Source of the DNA: Collinsella sp. AF08-23
GTDB lineage: Bacteria; Actinomycetota; Coriobacteriia; Coriobacteriales; Coriobacteriaceae
Assembly: GCF_003479805.1 (NCBI RefSeq)
Contig: NZ_QUHV01000001.1
Coordinates: forward strand, 248,001-312,000
DNA length: 64,000 nucleotides
Direction: 5' to 3'
Shown here piece by piece: positions 1 through 8,500 of the stretch. The notes beneath the pieces were generated by a model that searched no databases, was not told the DNA's origin, and saw only the letters and a program-made list of their open reading frames with translations. A program made the position numbers and the translations under genes. The first letter of the stretch is position 1. Each line of letters opens with the position of its first letter.

Positions 1-435
1 CCAGTTCTTGCAGAGCATGACGCGGCCGTCTTCGAGGCCCTCTGCCAGGCCGGGGATGGGCGGCATGACGGGCTTGGAACCGGTGGTCACGACGAGCTTG
101 TCAAAGGAATAGGTGGTCTCCTCGCCGCTCTCGAGGTCGCGCGCGACGAGCGACTTGCCGGCAACGTCCACGGAGAGCACGTCGGTGCGCATGTGCATGT
201 TCGCGCCCAGTTCGGCCAGCGCGGCAGGGGAGGAGTAGAACATGCGGTTGGGGTCGCTCACGTGACCACCCACCCACAGGGCGATGCCACAGGAGAGGAA
301 CGACAGCGTGTCGTTGCGCTCGAAGACGTGTACGGTCCAGCTGGGGTGCGCGGTGAGGATGGCCTGGGCGGCGAAGGTGCCGGCATGCGTGCATCCAACG
401 ACGGCTACGGTCTTGGGGGCGGAGGTGGCGCTCAT
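1..435 (-). CDS. FAD-dependent pyridine nucleotide-disulfide oxidoreductase, NADH oxidase-like (3' part outside window)
   Basis: The N-terminal 145 residues are visible; the gene runs off the left edge. It opens with a Rossmann FAD-binding segment (VAVVGCTHAGTFAAQ, with only part of the usual GxGxxG), followed by FLSCGIALWVGG near residues 45-57. This matches the redox-active Cys region of NADH oxidases and CoA-disulfide reductases. A second strand ending VVTTGSKP is the usual turn before the NAD domain. The ATG at 435 follows GGAGACCCC on the minus strand. In this family the single Cys cycles as a sulfenic acid while oxygen is reduced to water. Water-forming NADH oxidase is the best guess, but the missing C-terminus prevents telling it from CoA-disulfide or polysulfide reductase. 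Confidence 0.75.
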   Translation of the reverse strand, partial: MSATSAPKTVAVVGCTHAGTFAAQAILTAHPSWTVHVFERNDTLSFLSCGIALWVGGHVSDPNRMFYSSPAALAELGANMHMRTDVLSVDVAGKSLVARDLESGEETTYSFDKLVVTTGSKPVMPPIPGLAEGLEDGRVMLCKNW

Positions 436-522
436 GGGGTCTCCTTGCGATGGGCATCGGCGCGCCGTGGCGCTCGACGCGATGTGGCAGGTGCTTCCAC
501 CTGCAGCGTAGTTCGTTGAGAA

Positions 523-550
523 ATGATATAGAAATAGAAGCAAATAGCAA
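523..550 (-). promoter_or_regulatory. Candidate promoter for the oxidoreductase, in the 436-753 gap
   Basis: On the minus strand TTGCTA (545-550) and TATCAT (523-528) are 16 bp apart in an AT-rich patch, about 90 bp upstream of the ATG at 435. The rest of this 318-bp gap holds no convincing ORF. I see no clear promoter for the plus-strand peptidase. Confidence 0.35.
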
Positions 551-753
551 GCGCTGTTCGGTAAATGGACGGGCGGTGCCGCTCGCGCGCATCGGCTCCA
601 TCGTGGGGTCCAGATGCCTCAGCGGGGCCGGAGGGGCGTGACGCCATTGCGGTGCCTGGTCTTTCGCATCGCATCGCACGGGCACATGTGCGACCATGGA
701 GCGGACGCGTATACACGCCGCCTGTTGGGCGGTGAGAGGCGGGAGGCCACGAC

Positions 754-2205
754 ATGAATCCATTCGAGCGCAAGTCCGTAGAGCCGTCGCCGGCAGAGGA
801 CCTGCTGGCGTTCATCCACGAGAGCCCGACGATGTTCCACACCGCGGCGTCCATTCGGGCCCGCCTGGACGAGGCGGGCTTCACGTACCTGCCCGAGGGC
901 GATGCGTGGGACGTGCGACCGGGTGGCGCGTACTACTCCCAGCGAAACGGGTCGAGCGTCGTCGCGTGGCGCGTGGGAGAGGGCGTCTCCGCCCGCTGCG
1001 ACGGCGCCGTCGTCGATGGGCTGCAGGGGGGCGGCATCGGGGAGAAAGGGGCCGAGGCCGACGCGGCGGGTCCGCATGGCGCGGTGCCCGAGGGCGGCGC
1101 GCCGTACCACTTCCAGCTCACGGCATCGCATTCGGACTCCCCGTGCTTCAAGGTGAAATCGGACGCCGAGGTCGAGGGGCCTGCGGACTACCTGCGCCTC
1201 GACACCGAGGCGTATGGCGGGATGATGGATTACACCTGGTTCGACCGTCCCCTGTCCCTCGCCGGACGCGTGCTCGTGCGCGACGGGGCCCGCATCGAGA
1301 GCCGCCTGGTCGCGCTCAACCGCGGCGTCGCGCTCATCCCGAGCCTCGCCATCCATATGAACGGCGAGGTCAACAAAGGGTTTGCGCCCAATCGTGCAAG
1401 CGACCTGTTCCCGCTCGTCTCCGCCGGAGACCTGGGCCGCGGTTCGCTTGACACGCTGATCGCGGATGCCCTCGAGATCGACCCGGGGCAGATTGTCGCG
1501 CGCGACCTGTTCCTCGTGAACGCCGATAAGGGCCGCGTGTGGGGAGCCACCGACGAGTTCATCTCCTCTCCGCGCCTCGACGACCTGATGTGCGCCTACA
1601 CCTCGCTGCAGGCGTTCATCGCCCGGGGCAACGCGAACGCCGTGACGGTGTATGCGTGCTTCGATAACGAGGAGGTCGGTTCGGGCACCAAGCAGGGCGC
1701 CGCGTCGACGCTGCTCGCCGACGCGCTCTCGCGCATCAACGCCTCCCTAGGGTATGCGCCCGAGGACCTGTGCCGAGCGCTTTCGGCCTCGATGCTCGTG
1801 AGCTGCGACAACGCTCACGCGCTGCATCCGGCCCATCCGGAGCTGGCCGACACGCTCGCCCGTCCGCAGATGAACGCGGGCCTGGTGGTCAAGGAGGCCG
1901 CCAACCAGCATTACTGCACGGATGCGTTCAGCCGCGCCGTCCTTACCGCGATCCTCGACGATGCGGAGATTCCGCACCAGTGCTTTTCGAACCGCAGCGA
2001 CAAGGCCGGCGGCTCGACCCTCGGCAACATCTCCAACATGCAGGTGAGCGTCCATGCGGTCGATGTGGGCTGCGCCCAGCTCGCTATGCATTCCTGCGTG
2101 GAGACCGCCGGCGCCCGCGACGTCGAGCTCGCGATCGAGGCACTGGCGGCGTTTTACGGAGCGGATATCCGCATCGACGGGGCGGAGGGCGTCGAGCTGG
2201 CGTAG
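754..2205 (+). CDS. apeB: M18 family aminopeptidase (aspartyl aminopeptidase type)
   Basis: The 483-residue protein carries the M18 signatures in order: TASHSDSP (first zinc His/Asp), CFDNEEVGSGTKQGA (catalytic and bridging acids), SCDNAHALHP, and a C-terminal SDKAGGSTLGNISN. M18 enzymes are cytosolic dodecameric di-zinc aminopeptidases that trim N-terminal residues, often acidic ones. There is no signal peptide. The ATG at 754 follows GGGAGG by 7 nt. A Gly/Glu-rich insertion of about 30 residues (roughly residues 85-115) precedes the first zinc motif, which makes the protein longer than the usual 430 or so. It stands alone, with an unrelated convergent gene after it. Confidence 0.9.
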   Translation: MNPFERKSVEPSPAEDLLAFIHESPTMFHTAASIRARLDEAGFTYLPEGDAWDVRPGGAYYSQRNGSSVVAWRVGEGVSARCDGAVVDGLQGGGIGEKGAEADAAGPHGAVPEGGAPYHFQLTASHSDSPCFKVKSDAEVEGPADYLRLDTEAYGGMMDYTWFDRPLSLAGRVLVRDGARIESRLVALNRGVALIPSLAIHMNGEVNKGFAPNRASDLFPLVSAGDLGRGSLDTLIADALEIDPGQIVARDLFLVNADKGRVWGATDEFISSPRLDDLMCAYTSLQAFIARGNANAVTVYACFDNEEVGSGTKQGAASTLLADALSRINASLGYAPEDLCRALSASMLVSCDNAHALHPAHPELADTLARPQMNAGLVVKEAANQHYCTDAFSRAVLTAILDDAEIPHQCFSNRSDKAGGSTLGNISNMQVSVHAVDVGCAQLAMHSCVETAGARDVELAIEALAAFYGADIRIDGAEGVELA

Positions 2206-2301
2206 CCCGCCATCGCGACGCTGCTGCTCCCTCCGAGACGCCGTCGCCCCCTTCTGCGACGCGGCTGCCATCGCGATGTGGCTGCCCGCCCTGCCTCGCG
2301 G

Positions 2302-2937
2302 TTAGCGGATGAAGTTCGTCGGCTTTGGGCTTTCCTGCTCGGGAAGCTCGATACCAGCGGCGCGCCCGGCCTCGAGAGATCGCAGGATCCAGGCCATGTT
2401 GCGGGCGAGCTGCCGCATAGTCCATAGCCCCTCGAGATCCTGCTCGACCTCCTCGGCGGTGTTGCCGTGCACCATGTTCCAGTAGCGTGAGCTCACAATG
2501 GGCATCTGCGAGATGGTGAAGAACTTCTGGATGTCGTCGAGCGATGCGGTGGTTCCGCCGCGCCGTGCGGAGACGACCGCCGCGGCGGGCTTGAAGCGCA
2601 GGACATCCGGGGCGCCGGCGTGCCCGTTGGAGTAGAAGAGCCGATCCATGAAGCTCAGGAGCGATCCGCTCGCGTGTGCGTAGTGCACCGGTGCGCCAAA
2701 GACGAAGGCGTCGGCATCGACGGCGAGCGCGCGGAATTCGTTGACGGCGTCGTCGAAGATGCAGGCGCCCGTCTGGCGGCACCGTCCGCATGCCATGCAT
2801 CCTGCGGCGGGCTTGGCCCCAATCCAGAATATCTCGGCGTCGATGTTCTGCCGCCCGAGCTCTGCCGCGACCTCCTCGAGTGCGCGATCGGTGCACCCGT
2901 GCTTGTGCGGACTGCCGTTGACGAGCATGACCTTCAT
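2302..2937 (-). CDS. Flavodoxin-fold NAD(P)H-dependent oxidoreductase, iron-sulfur flavoprotein-like
   Basis: The 211-residue protein starts MKVMLVNGSPHKHGCTDRAL, the classic FMN phosphate-binding start of the NADPH-dependent FMN reductase superfamily. A Cys cluster follows at about residues 49-60 (GCMACGRCRQTGAC), as in iron-sulfur flavoproteins and related archaeal/clostridial oxidoreductases. A later GAPVHYAHASG segment fits the flavin-contacting loop. The ATG has GGAGGGAG upstream. It probably transfers electrons to a small acceptor; the substrate cannot be told. It is transcribed alone between convergent and divergent neighbours. Confidence 0.8.
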   Translation of the reverse strand: MKVMLVNGSPHKHGCTDRALEEVAAELGRQNIDAEIFWIGAKPAAGCMACGRCRQTGACIFDDAVNEFRALAVDADAFVFGAPVHYAHASGSLLSFMDRLFYSNGHAGAPDVLRFKPAAAVVSARRGGTTASLDDIQKFFTISQMPIVSSRYWNMVHGNTAEEVEQDLEGLWTMRQLARNMAWILRSLEAGRAAGIELPEQESPKPTNFIR

Positions 2938-3095
2938 AGGGACTCCCTCCGTTGTGTGTCCAGTAGTGCTGTTGTGCCGTTATACCCAGCGCCTCGGGCA
3001 CGCGACGCGTCTGAACCAGCTGCCATCTGGTATAGTTCCGCAGATGCATGCAATGACGGGGTCGCCTTGCGGCCTCGGTCGAGAAAGGACCGTTC

Positions 3096-3515
3096 ATGAT
3101 CAAGGAGCTCGTGAAGGACGAGGCCGTCTTGTCCACCCCGTGTGAGCCCGCCACTGCCGCCGACGCAGAGGTCGCCCAGGATCTGGTGGACACTCTGCTG
3201 TCCATCGAGGACGCCGCCTGCCTCGCCGCCAACCAGATCGGCGTGACCAAGGCGATCATCGCGCTCGCCGACGACGAGGGCAACGCGCATGTGATGTTCA
3301 ACCCCAAGGTCCTGTTCGGCATGGGCGCCTACAAGGCAGAGGAGAGCTGCCTGACCCGCGAGGGCTCCGTGAAGGTGACCCGTTTCGCCAAGATCAAGGT
3401 CTCCTACGACGAGCTCGTCGACGGCGAGCTCAGGGCCCGCAAGCGCGATTTCGTGGAGTGGGGCGCCGAGCTCATCCAGCACATGTGCGATCACTGCCAG
3501 GGCAAGCTGGTTTAA
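3096..3515 (+). CDS. Peptide deformylase-like protein with altered catalytic motif
   Basis: This is a short (139 aa) deformylase homologue of the type found in Gram-positive anaerobes. Motif 1 is recognisable as CLAANQIG (usual GxGxAAxQ) and motif 2 as ESCLT (usual EGCLS), which keeps the metal-ligand Cys. Motif 3 reads HMCDH instead of HExDH: both metal His remain but the catalytic Glu is Met. Active deformylases use that Glu to remove formyl groups from nascent proteins, so this copy may be inactive or have another role. The start is supported by AAAGGA six bases upstream. A canonical deformylase should be looked for elsewhere in the genome. Confidence 0.8.
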   Translation: MIKELVKDEAVLSTPCEPATAADAEVAQDLVDTLLSIEDAACLAANQIGVTKAIIALADDEGNAHVMFNPKVLFGMGAYKAEESCLTREGSVKVTRFAKIKVSYDELVDGELRARKRDFVEWGAELIQHMCDHCQGKLV

Positions 3516-3566
3516 CGCTTTTTTCGGACGATTGTGAGAGCCGGTCCCTCGCGCGGACCTTGAACT

Positions 3567-3600
3567 GCCTCCCTTTTCTTGGACATGAGAAAAGGGAGGC
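3567..3600. terminator. Hairpin between convergent genes
   Basis: A perfect 13-bp stem (3567-3579 with 3588-3600, loop of 8) lies about 50 bp after the deformylase-like gene. No long T-run follows on either strand, so it may terminate weakly or act as a 3' stabiliser. Confidence 0.5.
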
Positions 3601-3666
3601 CTCTTGTATGTCTCGAAAGCCTTTGCACGACGCCGCCGGATGGCCGCGAGGATGCGGCCCGCCCGG

Positions 3667-3718
3667 CGTGGTCGGGTTTCGGGCGTGTGCGTCGCGCACC
3701 GTGGTCGGGCTTCGGGCG
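3667..3718. repeat. Two-copy 19-bp direct repeat in the 3516-3783 gap
   Basis: CGTGGTCGGGTTTCGGGCG (3667-3685) recurs with one change at 3700-3718, a period of 33 bp. It sits in a noncoding stretch between convergent genes. Its function is unknown. Confidence 0.5.
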
Positions 3719-3783
3719 CCCATTCCGCCCCGCGAACCACGGTTCCGAGCTCTTGATCCGATTCAGGCCCCAGGTCTCTGGTC

Positions 3784-4107
3784 CTACGCCTTGCGGCGCA
3801 CGCGAACGGCCGTGCCACACGCCGTGGTCATGATCATCTCGGCGAACGTCTCGTAGCCTACGTTGGCGCCGATGATCGCGTTCGCGCCCAGATTCTCTGC
3901 ACGCTGCGACATCTCGTGCAGGACCTCTTCGCGCGCCTGGGCCATTTCGTCCTCGTAGCCCGCCGAGCGCCCGCCAAAGACGTTGCGAAGCCCCGCGCCG
4001 ATGTCGCGGAACATGTTGATGCCGCTCACGGCCTCCCCGGTGACGATGCCCAGATACTCAACGACCTCGTAGCCATCGAGACTGTTGGTGGTGGTAATGG
4101 TGAGCAC
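3784..4107 (-). CDS. YbjQ/UPF0145 family protein
   Basis: From a GTG start at 4107, preceded by AAGGAG, the product is 107 residues, the normal family length. The family pattern is clear: a TTTNSLDGYEV start, a GIVTGEAVSG loop, then HEMSQRAENLGANAIIGANVGYE and a short basic tail. An upstream in-frame ATG at 4359 would add 84 unrelated residues and is rejected. Members are small pentameric proteins once called heavy-metal-binding on weak grounds; the true role is unknown. It is divergent from a ZIP metal transporter, and the gap between them carries a matched inverted repeat. Confidence 0.85.
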   Translation of the reverse strand: MLTITTTNSLDGYEVVEYLGIVTGEAVSGINMFRDIGAGLRNVFGGRSAGYEDEMAQAREEVLHEMSQRAENLGANAIIGANVGYETFAEMIMTTACGTAVRVRRKA

Positions 4108-4257
4108 TGCGTCTCCTTTCCGGACGGCATCGCCGCCCTCTGCTCGCATGGTCGCCATGTCCGCGCGCTCGCATCGACCGGAGGAACCACGTGGACCGTG
4201 GTCGTTCGACCATATCGGTGTTGCAGCGCTTATACCCACTCGTGTGGATATTGAAGA

Positions 4258-4476
4258 GTGGTCAAAATACCCTAATAGTGCGCAAAATCGAGACCAATGG
4301 ACAAGAGTGCATAATCGATGGCTGGCTGTTTTCGCAGGTAAAGCGTCTGGGCTATCCAATGCCGCAGTCTCTTGAGCCGTCGATTCTCCCGTCGTGCCGG
4401 TTTTACCTGTGCAAATCCTCGGGTTTTGTCACCAGTGTTGGGAATTGCCGGCGCAACATTAGGGTATTTTGACCAC
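4258..4476. repeat. 219-bp inverted-repeat element between YbjQ and ZIP genes
   Basis: GTGGTCAAAATACCCTAAT at 4258-4276 recurs as an exact reverse complement at 4458-4476. The match continues inward, after 2 mismatches, with TGCGC/GCGCA. A second weaker pair (CAGGTAAA 4335-4342, TTTACCTG 4402-4409) lies inside. One arm ends about 150 bp before the minus-strand GTG, the other 35 bp before the plus-strand ATG. No target-site duplication is visible. It could be a shared operator at two divergent promoters or a small mobile palindrome. The 4108-4511 gap has no other gene. Confidence 0.6.
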
Positions 4477-4511
4477 AGTTGAGAATCCAGATCAAGAAAG
4501 GCTCAAATCGT

Positions 4512-5327
4512 ATGCAATTTGACGCGAATCTTATGCAAGCACTCGCGTGGGCGGCGATGGGATGCGGCTTTACATGGCTCATGACCACCGCTGGCTCCGC
4601 GATGGTGTTCTTTTTTCGCAAGGACCGCGCGGTTACGCACCGCATCTTCCTCGGGTTCGCGGCCGGCGTGATGATCGCTGCGAGTGTCTGGTCCCTGCTC
4701 AACCCCGCCATCGAGCAGGCCGAGGAGCTTGGGCAGGTCGGCTGGGTCCCCGCTGCGGGTGGCTTTTTGCTCGGTGTGGCCTTCCTCATGGCGCTCGACA
4801 CGTTTCTGCCACATCTGCATGCGGAAGGAGAGCAGCCCGAGGGAATCCAAACGAGCTGGAAGCGTACCACGCTGCTCGTTTCGGCGGTGACGCTCCACAA
4901 CATCCCCGAAGGCATGAGTGTGGGCCTGCTGTTCGCGATGGCGGGGCAGGCGAGCGGTGCCGAGGCGACCGCATATCTGGGCATGGCCATGGCGCTTGCC
5001 ATCGGCATGGGTCTACAGAACTTTCCCGAGGGGGCGGCCATTTCGCTGCCGCTGCGTCGTGAGGGCATGACTCGCGGAAAGGCATTCGTGCTGGGAAGTC
5101 TCTCGGGCATCGTGGAGCCCATCTTTGGCATCCTGGTGGTGCTGGTGAGCGGCCAGATCGCCCCGTTTATGCCCTGGATGCTCGCGTTTGCCGCGGGTGC
5201 CATGATCTACGTTGTGGTCGAGGAACTCATTCCCGAGGCACACCTCGGTGAGCATTCCAATATCGGGACCTTGGGCGTCATTGCCGGGTTCGTCATCATG
5301 ATGGTGTTGGACGTCGCCCTCGGATAA
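4512..5327 (+). CDS. ZIP family divalent metal transporter
   Basis: The 271-residue membrane protein has about eight hydrophobic segments and the two ZIP metal-path motifs HNIPEGMSVG (TM4) and NFPEGAAIS (TM5). A short His-containing loop (HLHAEGEQ) lies between TM3 and TM4. ZIP proteins bring Zn2+, Fe2+ or Mn2+ into the cytoplasm. The ATG at 4512 is preceded by AGAAAGG at a 10-nt spacing; the TTG 33 bases earlier lacks a ribosome site. The upstream inverted repeat may regulate it together with the divergent YbjQ gene. Metal specificity cannot be read from sequence. Confidence 0.9.
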   Translation: MQFDANLMQALAWAAMGCGFTWLMTTAGSAMVFFFRKDRAVTHRIFLGFAAGVMIAASVWSLLNPAIEQAEELGQVGWVPAAGGFLLGVAFLMALDTFLPHLHAEGEQPEGIQTSWKRTTLLVSAVTLHNIPEGMSVGLLFAMAGQASGAEATAYLGMAMALAIGMGLQNFPEGAAISLPLRREGMTRGKAFVLGSLSGIVEPIFGILVVLVSGQIAPFMPWMLAFAAGAMIYVVVEELIPEAHLGEHSNIGTLGVIAGFVIMMVLDVALG

Positions 5328-5359
5328 GGCGTGCCCTGTATGCGCCGTCGATGCAATGC

Positions 5360-5407
5360 GTGACGCGGTTGGGGCCCCTGGGAGTCTCCAGAGCCCCACC
5401 GCGTCAC
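5360..5407. terminator. Bidirectional terminator-like hairpin
   Basis: Arms 5360-5375 and 5393-5407 pair almost perfectly (one bulged T) between the convergent ZIP and M20 peptidase genes. No strong T-run follows. Confidence 0.55.
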
Positions 5408-5457
5408 CAAGTTGAAGTGCTCGATACGGGCGCCGGGGACGCTTTGCGCTTCAATGC

Positions 5458-6897
5458 CTATTTTTCGTGGCGGGCGTCGTGCAGTTCACGTGCGGCGGCA
5501 GCACGCGCCTCGCGGGCATCGCGCAGTGCATGGTGGGCGTCGACGGTGGCATTTCGAGCTTCGCGTAGGGTGTCGGCCAGCTGGGGGTTCTTTTCGGCGA
5601 CACGCTTGACCAACGGTCCATCAAGTTCCTCTTGCGTGGGCTCTGCCAAATAATCTATGGCATATTGCGCTGCGACTGCAGACCCCTTGGCCAAAACGGC
5701 CTCATCGACCTTGTAGTAGCAGGAGTGCTGCGCGAACGTGGCGCCGATTTGTGCATTGCGGCAGCCCACAAAGGCCAGTACGCCGGGAACGCGCCGGAGG
5801 TACTCGGAGAAATCCTCACCCGACATGGTACCGCGGTAGTGTCCCTCGCCCTCGGGGCCGAGTGTCTTGAGCACGGCCCGCCTGCAGCGCTCGCTTGCCT
5901 CCACCTCGTTTTCGACCTTGTAGTTCGCGATCGTGTAGTCGGAGAGCTCGGCCTCGGCGCCATGCGCTTGGGCGATATGCACGGCAATGCGCTCGATCAG
6001 CGCGGGCATGAGCTCGTGGGTGGCATCGGAGTACGTGCGCACGGTTCCCTCCAGGTGCGCCTCTCCGGCGATGACGTTGCGCGCCGTGCCCGCATGCAAT
6101 TTGCCCACGGTCACCACGGCAGGTTCGTAGGGGGAGAGCTCGCGGCTCACGATGGTCTGCAGGGCATTGACGATTTCAGCGGCGACCATGACGGCGTCGC
6201 TGCCGCGCTGAGGCATGGCTCCGTGGCAGGACGTGCCGTGCACATCCACCCGGAACCAGTCGGTGTTGGCCATGCGTGGCCCCGGCTCGCAGCTGATGGT
6301 CCCGGCGTCAACCTCGCTCCAGATATGCATGGCAAACGCCCCATCCACGCCCTCGCACACGCCCGCCTCGCACATCATGCGCGCACCGGATCCATTCTCC
6401 TCGGAGGGCTGGAACACCACACGGATTTCTCCATGGATGTCATCGGTCATGTGGCGCAGAATCTGTAGCGTGCCGAGCATCATGGCGATATGGCAGTCGT
6501 GACCGCAGGCGTGCATACATCCCTCGTTGACGCTGGCGAACTCTTCGTTCGTGCGCTCGGTGACCGGCAGCGCGTCGATATCGGCGCGCATGAGCAGGCG
6601 GCGGCGCGGTGTTCCGTCCGCGCGATAGGCGTCTGGCGCCGTGCCGCGCACCGTGGCGACCAGGCCGGTTTTGAGCGGGCGCTCGTAGGGGATGTTCATG
6701 GCGTCGAGCTGGCCGGCAATGTCAGAGGTCGTGCGGACTTCCTGCAGGCTCAGTTCAGGATGTTTGTGGAAATGACGGCGCTGCCGGATGATGTAGGGCT
6801 CGAATTCGGCGGCGATTGCGAGGATTGCCGAGGTGACCTCTTCGCCCGAGCGCTCATTCGAACTCGCCATGATTTGCTGTGCCTTGGTCTGTGCCAT
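5458..6897 (-). CDS. M20 family metallopeptidase / amidohydrolase
   Basis: The 479-residue protein has the M20D (hippurate hydrolase/IAA-amino acid hydrolase) pattern. RRHFHKHPELSLQE is near the N-terminus, followed by MRADIDALPV, HACGHDCHIAMMLG (metal Cys/His), FQPSEENGSGARMM, a dimerisation lid with HGTSCHGAMPQRG, and MSGEDFSEY near the end. Such enzymes hydrolyse N-acylated amino acids or small peptides using two metals. The ATG at 6897 follows GGGGTGG; a further ATG 12 bases upstream is possible. An Ala/Arg/Glu-rich extension of about 60 residues after the catalytic domain looks like a coiled coil and is not typical. Confidence 0.88.
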   Translation of the reverse strand: MAQTKAQQIMASSNERSGEEVTSAILAIAAEFEPYIIRQRRHFHKHPELSLQEVRTTSDIAGQLDAMNIPYERPLKTGLVATVRGTAPDAYRADGTPRRRLLMRADIDALPVTERTNEEFASVNEGCMHACGHDCHIAMMLGTLQILRHMTDDIHGEIRVVFQPSEENGSGARMMCEAGVCEGVDGAFAMHIWSEVDAGTISCEPGPRMANTDWFRVDVHGTSCHGAMPQRGSDAVMVAAEIVNALQTIVSRELSPYEPAVVTVGKLHAGTARNVIAGEAHLEGTVRTYSDATHELMPALIERIAVHIAQAHGAEAELSDYTIANYKVENEVEASERCRRAVLKTLGPEGEGHYRGTMSGEDFSEYLRRVPGVLAFVGCRNAQIGATFAQHSCYYKVDEAVLAKGSAVAAQYAIDYLAEPTQEELDGPLVKRVAEKNPQLADTLREARNATVDAHHALRDAREARAAAARELHDARHEK

Positions 6898-6987
6898 GGT
6901 CCACCCCATTTGTCCGTAAAAACAAGCACCTCTAGCTTACCGCGAGAGTGCGGGGTGTGGGATGTGCAATTGAATGTCGATGCAGCG

Positions 6988-7599
6988 CTACTGGGCGTCG
7001 TCGGTTTTCTCGAATTTCTTAGCGATCTTCTTCGCCGAGCGCTTGATGTTGGACATCAGGCCGCCAGCTGGATGCGCGGCGTTGAAGGCGTCTTGCTTGT
7101 CGCGCTTGGCGCGCTCCTCGATGATGATCTCGCCGTAATCCTCGACCAACCGGTCGTAAAAGGCCACGGCACCGTCGATATCCTCCCGATTGGGGCGGCC
7201 CTTGTTCATGCCGCCCACCAATTTGAACGGCCCGTAGGTGTCAAAGCCAGGGCATCCGTACATGCATAGCAGGTTGGCGAATTTCATGCGGCAGACGCCG
7301 TCGAGGTCACGGCCGTTGAATTTGGCCTGTCCGCCGTAGGTCATGAGTCCTACGACCTTGTCGCCGTCACGTAGGCAGTGGTCGGCAACGCGCAGGAGGT
7401 CTTTGTCAAAGTTGCCGTAATAGATGCCAGATGCCATGATGATGATATGGTAGGGGGAGAGGTCGGGATACTCGTTCTTCCCGAGTGCTCCGACATCGAT
7501 CGTGTCGATTTCCGGGTGTGCCGCGACAATTGCATCCACGAGTTTCTTGGTATTGCCGTGGTGCTTCGAGCGGTAGACGATGACGGTCCTGAGATCCAT
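6988..7599 (-). CDS. Flavodoxin-like protein with basic C-terminal tail
   Basis: The 203-residue product starts MDLRTVIVYRSKHHGNTKKL, a flavodoxin FMN phosphate loop, followed by MASGIYYGNFDKD and LMTYGGQAKF, which fit the flavin-contacting loops. The last 30 residues are Lys-rich (RSAKKIAKKFEK). The start chosen has GAAAGG upstream; 13 more codons exist in frame upstream without a ribosome site. It is likely a single-electron carrier or flavodoxin-domain reductase of anaerobic metabolism. It is a single gene, divergent from the PTS operon. Confidence 0.8.
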   Translation of the reverse strand: MDLRTVIVYRSKHHGNTKKLVDAIVAAHPEIDTIDVGALGKNEYPDLSPYHIIIMASGIYYGNFDKDLLRVADHCLRDGDKVVGLMTYGGQAKFNGRDLDGVCRMKFANLLCMYGCPGFDTYGPFKLVGGMNKGRPNREDIDGAVAFYDRLVEDYGEIIIEERAKRDKQDAFNAAHPAGGLMSNIKRSAKKIAKKFEKTDDAQ

Positions 7600-7976
7600 G
7601 GGACGACCTTTCGTACGCGATTCGCAAATGTCAATCATAGCGAAATCGCTTTACCTGAGGAGGTGGCGTCAGCGGGGCGCCACTCGATGATGGGGCGAAG
7701 CTTCACATGGTGTCCGCGTTGTAATACCTCTGGTTCTTTCTCATACCAATATAAAAAGTTCTGCACAACTCGGTCAAGCGGATATCAGGGTATACATAGG
7801 GCCGAAAAACAGGGTGGATGTCGGATGCGGCATTCTTGTTCGAACAGGAGCGATGTTGTACACGGATAAATATGCAGGTGAAAAGCTGTATAAGGGATGA
7901 ACGGTCGAAAAACTCCGGTAAACGGTATGAGAGACAGAAAAGATTAAAAACTCGGGAACAGAACATTCACAACTGC

Positions 7977-8014
7977 TATAGTGAATATCAACTTGTTACG
8001 TGGTTACTACCAGT
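7977..8014 (+). promoter_or_regulatory. Promoter -10 and GntR-type operator before the first mannose-family PTS operon
   Basis: TATAGT (7977-7982) is followed by CGTGGTTACTACCAGT (7999-8014), two half-sites TGGT/ACCA around a 4-bp centre. The same design occurs before agaS (12431-12446) and resembles NagR/DasR-type HutC operators. Its place just downstream of the -10 suits repression by the GntR protein of this cluster. No good -35 is visible. The rest of the 7600-8056 gap is AT-rich and gene-free. Confidence 0.5.
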
Positions 8015-8056
8015 GCTGTGCGAACGGCGCAGCCGAAGAGCGAGAAAGAGGGATTG

Positions 8057-8500
8057 ATGGTCGGTTTCATTTTGACTGGTCACGGACACTTCGCAGACGG
8101 TATCAAGAGTGCGCTCGATATGGTCGCCGGCGATCAGGAGAACTTCGAGATCGTCCCGTTCGAGGGCTCTCAGGCCGCCACGTATGGTGATGACCTCCGC
8201 GCCGCCATCACCAAGATGCGTGGCGAGTGCGAGGAGGGCGTCATCGTCTTCGTCGACCTTCTCGGCGGCACCCCCTTCAACCAGTCCATGATGATCGCCA
8301 ACGATGTCGACAAGCTCGAGATCATCACCGGCTCCAACCTGCCCATGATCATCGAGCTGCTTTTCGCCCGTAATGGCGCGACCGACGTGACCGCCCTTGC
8401 CGAGCAGGCGGTCGCTGTGGGTCAGCAGGCCGTCACCCGCCAGTCCCTCGCCTCCGTCATGGGCGCTGCCGATGACGATACCGAAGAGGACGGCATTTAA
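8057..8500 (+). CDS. PTS mannose-family EIIA subunit
   Basis: The 147-residue domain starts MVGFILTGHGHFADG. The His in the HG pair (residue 9) is the expected phosphorylation site that accepts phosphate from HPr. FVDLLGGTPFNQS in the middle is the second family signature. It is a free EIIA rather than an EIIAB fusion. It is the first gene of an operon: its stop overlaps the YajC-like start (TAATG), and EIIB, EIIC and EIID follow. The start has AAAGAGGG upstream. Given the GntR/AgaS/NagA neighbours, the sugar is probably N-acetylgalactosamine, galactosamine or a related amino sugar. Confidence 0.9.
   Translation: MVGFILTGHGHFADGIKSALDMVAGDQENFEIVPFEGSQAATYGDDLRAAITKMRGECEEGVIVFVDLLGGTPFNQSMMIANDVDKLEIITGSNLPMIIELLFARNGATDVTALAEQAVAVGQQAVTRQSLASVMGAADDDTEEDGI

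Noticed and set aside
3667-3718. Two 19-bp direct repeats as iteron or attachment site
   Set aside because: Only two copies, no integrase or replication gene nearby.
7600-8056. Sigma-54 promoter for the PTS operon
   Set aside because: Mannose-family PTS operons are often sigma-54/LevR controlled, but no GG-N10-GC element and no LevR gene are present; GntR operator found instead.
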